From the NCBI RefSeq assembly GCF_022024235.1, contig NZ_CP091799.1, positions 1,925,001 through 1,989,000 of the forward strand: a stretch of DNA of 64,000 nt, written 5' to 3'. Under the pieces are notes generated by a model that saw only the letters and a program-made list of their open reading frames with translations, did not search any database and had not been told where the DNA came from. Source of the stretch: Segatella baroniae B14 (GTDB lineage: Bacteria; Bacteroidota; Bacteroidia; Bacteroidales; Bacteroidaceae). Below are positions 61,993 to 64,000 of the stretch, piece by piece. The number at the start of each line of letters is the position of its first letter. The first letter of the stretch is position 1. The translations under genes were made by a program, and so were the position numbers.

Positions 61993-62832
61993 ATGCGAAT
62001 TCATTGGAAGAAAGTTCTAATAATATTCTTTGATATCATACTAGCTGTATATATCGTAGTTGCTTTCACCGCGTTTAACAAACCCGATGAAAGCAATCGC
62101 ATATGCACAAAAGTCACGATTGATATACAAGATGAAACGACCAATGGCTTTCTTGACGTCAATGAAATCAAGCATAGACTGAAACAGAATAATATGTATC
62201 CATTGGCCAAGCCAATGAAATACATTAGCAGCAGAAATATAGAAGAAATGCTTAAATCAAGCGCATTTGTAAAAACTGCCGAATGTTATAAGACAGAAGA
62301 TGGGCACATTTATATCAGTCTGACCCAACGAATGCCTATCGTTCGCATTAAAGCTGCTAATGGTGATGATTATTACGTCGATGATCACCACCAAATTATG
62401 CCAAATACTAAATATACAAGCGACATGATCATCGCTACAGGATATATTAGCAAATGGTATGCACAGAAGTATATATCAGTGCTCTGTCAAGAATTAATGA
62501 ATAACGATTTGTGGAAAAATTTGGTTGAACAAATCAATGTACTCCCCGATCGTGGAATCGAAATTATTCCGAGAATAGGACACCATATTGTCTTCCTTGG
62601 GTATCTTCCTACAAGTAACAAACAAGCAGAAAGAAATCAGCAAATTGCGGAATTTACCAAGACCAAAATGGAACGTCTAGAAAAATTCTACAAATATGGA
62701 TTATCTCAGGCTGGATGGAACAAATATTCTCATATAAGCCTCGAATTCGATAATCAGATTATCTGTAAGAAAATACAAGCAAAAGTTGAGGAAAAACCTG
62801 AAGTTCAGGATATGAATCAAGTAACAGAATAA
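61993..62832 (+). CDS. ftsQ: Cell division protein FtsQ
   Basis: This 279-residue protein has a short cytoplasmic start, one membrane helix (about residues 8-27), a POTRA-like region (about 38-105, IDIQDETTNGFLDVNEIKHRL), then a mixed sheet domain (DYYVDDHHQIMPNTKYT, typical of FtsQ/DivIB) and a short acidic tail. It links the division ring to FtsI/FtsW. Sequence identity to E. coli is low, but order, size and topology agree. It lies 6 nt after murC and 27 nt before ftsA. Confidence 0.9.
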   Translation: MRIHWKKVLIIFFDIILAVYIVVAFTAFNKPDESNRICTKVTIDIQDETTNGFLDVNEIKHRLKQNNMYPLAKPMKYISSRNIEEMLKSSAFVKTAECYKTEDGHIYISLTQRMPIVRIKAANGDDYYVDDHHQIMPNTKYTSDMIIATGYISKWYAQKYISVLCQELMNNDLWKNLVEQINVLPDRGIEIIPRIGHHIVFLGYLPTSNKQAERNQQIAEFTKTKMERLEKFYKYGLSQAGWNKYSHISLEFDNQIICKKIQAKVEEKPEVQDMNQVTE

Positions 62833-62859
62833 AGAATAGAAAATCATATAAAAATAAGT

Positions 62860-64000
62860 ATGGCAAAGGAATTTATCGTAGCTATTGAACTTGGCTCATC
62901 TAAGATGACAGGAATTGCAGGGCAAAAAAACCTTGACGGAAGTATTACCGTACTTGCTACCGTCCAGGAAAACGCAGAGTCATGCATTCGTAAAGGTGTG
63001 GTTTATAACATCGACAAGACAGGTCAATGTCTCACACACATCATAACCAAGTTGAAAAATATCCTGAAAGCTGATATTGCTCAAGTCTATGTCGGAGTAG
63101 GCGGCCAATCTATCCGAAGCATGAAAAACGTTATTGTAAAAGACCTTGTTACTGACACTATTGTTTCACAAGAAATGATAGATGAACTCATGGATACCAA
63201 TCGCAATATGAGTTATCCAGATCAGGAAATACTGCATGCTGCTACTCAAGAATATAAAGTAGACTATCAATATCAAGCTGACCCTGTAGGTATCCAATGC
63301 TCTCGATTGGAAGGAAACTTCCTGAACATCCTTTGGCGTAAAAATTTCTATCGTAACCTGAATACTTGCTTCGATAACGCAGGTATTGCTATTGCAGAAA
63401 TGTATCTAGCACCTTTAGCTTTGGCAGATATTGTACTAACAGATGCTGAAAAGCGCTCTGGCTGTATCCTTGTTGACCTCGGTGCAGAAACTACGACTGT
63501 ATCAGTATATTACAAAAATATCCTCCGCCATCTTGCAGTCATTCCGTTAGGAGGCAACAATATCACTAAAGACATCACTTCGCTCCAAATGGACGAGCTC
63601 GATGCAGAAAAGATGAAACTAAAATATGCATGTGCCTATACAGAGAATAGTGCGATTGATGAAACGCTCACCTACTCTATCGATAAGGATCGCAAGATTG
63701 ATAGCAAAACCTTTATCGAGATTATCGAAGGTCGTGTGCAGGAAATCGTTGAGAACGTATGGTTCCAAGTACCAAATGAATACAGTGGCAAACTGTTAGG
63801 TGGCCTCATTCTTACAGGTGGTGGTGCCAATATGCCTAACATAGAGAAAGCTTTCCGCACATTTAACAATCATATTCAGATTGAGAAGATCAGAATAGCA
63901 AAGTTTGTAAACACCACGATTCACTCAACAGATCCACTCATCACAGAAAAAGACGGAAGACTAAATACCGTTCTTGGTCTTTTAGCGAAAGGTGATATGA
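62860..64000 (+). CDS. ftsA: Cell division protein FtsA, 3' end outside window
   Basis: The ATG at 62860 opens a frame that stays open to the edge of the window (380 codons). It begins MAKEFIVAIELGSSKMTGIAG, the actin-like phosphate 1 loop, and has VGVGGQSIRSM (about residues 73-83) and GCILVDLGAETTTVSVYY (about 198-215), the phosphate 2 loop, then ILTGGGANMPNIE (about 317-329). FtsA anchors FtsZ to the membrane. The C-terminal amphipathic helix and ftsZ should lie to the right. Confidence 0.95.
   Translation, partial: MAKEFIVAIELGSSKMTGIAGQKNLDGSITVLATVQENAESCIRKGVVYNIDKTGQCLTHIITKLKNILKADIAQVYVGVGGQSIRSMKNVIVKDLVTDTIVSQEMIDELMDTNRNMSYPDQEILHAATQEYKVDYQYQADPVGIQCSRLEGNFLNILWRKNFYRNLNTCFDNAGIAIAEMYLAPLALADIVLTDAEKRSGCILVDLGAETTTVSVYYKNILRHLAVIPLGGNNITKDITSLQMDELDAEKMKLKYACAYTENSAIDETLTYSIDKDRKIDSKTFIEIIEGRVQEIVENVWFQVPNEYSGKLLGGLILTGGGANMPNIEKAFRTFNNHIQIEKIRIAKFVNTTIHSTDPLITEKDGRLNTVLGLLAKGDM

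Overview
The window is a piece of a Bacteroidales chromosome, most likely Prevotella or a close relative. The evidence is the 16S rRNA segment at the left edge, AT-rich intergenic DNA, promoters of the Bacteroidetes type (-33 TTG/TTTG about 19-20 nt from a -7 TAnnTTTG), little Shine-Dalgarno signal, and a gene set typical of the order: N-succinylornithine transcarbamylase, candidate glycine-lipid acyltransferases, LpxH, DUF4292 and an FtsI with a PASTA domain. Almost all of it is core genome. I saw no phage, insertion sequence with a transposase, CRISPR array or toxin-antitoxin locus.

Layout. 1-1425 is a 16S rRNA gene on the minus strand, cut by the window edge, with its leader and promoter. 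1.7-2.8 kb is gene-poor and holds a 107-bp element with 28-bp inverted ends and a possible gene remnant. 2.85-3.57 kb is a Bax inhibitor-1 type membrane protein. 3.9-15.1 kb is an eleven-gene plus-strand arginine/proline cluster: argR, a GNAT acyltransferase, argG, argC, argD, proC, an XRE-cupin regulator, an acyl-CoA ligase, proB, proA and argF'. The transcarbamylase has Ser90 at the position that separates succinyl- from acetyl-ornithine enzymes, which points to the succinylated arginine route. A matching argE-like deacylase lies alone at 39.3 kb. 15.2-19.4 kb (minus) carries a lipid acyltransferase, ddl, an RluD-type pseudouridine synthase, a PASTA membrane protein and rpmH. 19.7-23.2 kb (plus) carries efp, a glycosyltransferase, radC, a DUF59 Fe-S factor and lpxH.

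23.2-23.7 kb contains two probable small RNAs on the minus strand, each with a well-spaced promoter and an intrinsic terminator. 23.7-29.0 kb (minus) holds a KDG kinase, ackA-pta, and folP-cdaA. murF and a MoeB/ThiF-type E1 enzyme follow on the plus strand, then divergent tRNA-Phe and tRNA-Pro. 31.6-39.1 kb (minus) has a helix-hairpin-helix protein, two tandem Na+-symporters, a CYTH protein coupled to a 49-residue membrane protein, prfB and a long-chain acyl-CoA ligase. 40.5-45.3 kb (minus) is dut-TPR-DUF4292-EnvC-like, divergent from a dNTPase gene at 45.4 kb. The two nucleotide-pool genes share a perfect 13-bp inverted repeat placed symmetrically over both -33 regions. 46.8-49.1 kb is a putative glycine-lipid operon with a secreted third gene. 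49.9 kb to the right edge is the division and cell-wall (dcw) cluster mraZ-rsmH-ftsL-ftsI-murE-mraY-murD-ftsW-murG-murC-ftsQ-ftsA, preceded by three 10-nt-spaced GTGG boxes that look like a MraZ operator.

The best leads for new biology are the dut/dgt operator, the two intergenic RNAs, the candidate leaderless mRNAs (dgt, argE, folP), and the unknown secreted protein of the glycine-lipid operon. These rest on sequence reading alone; no alignments or searches were run.
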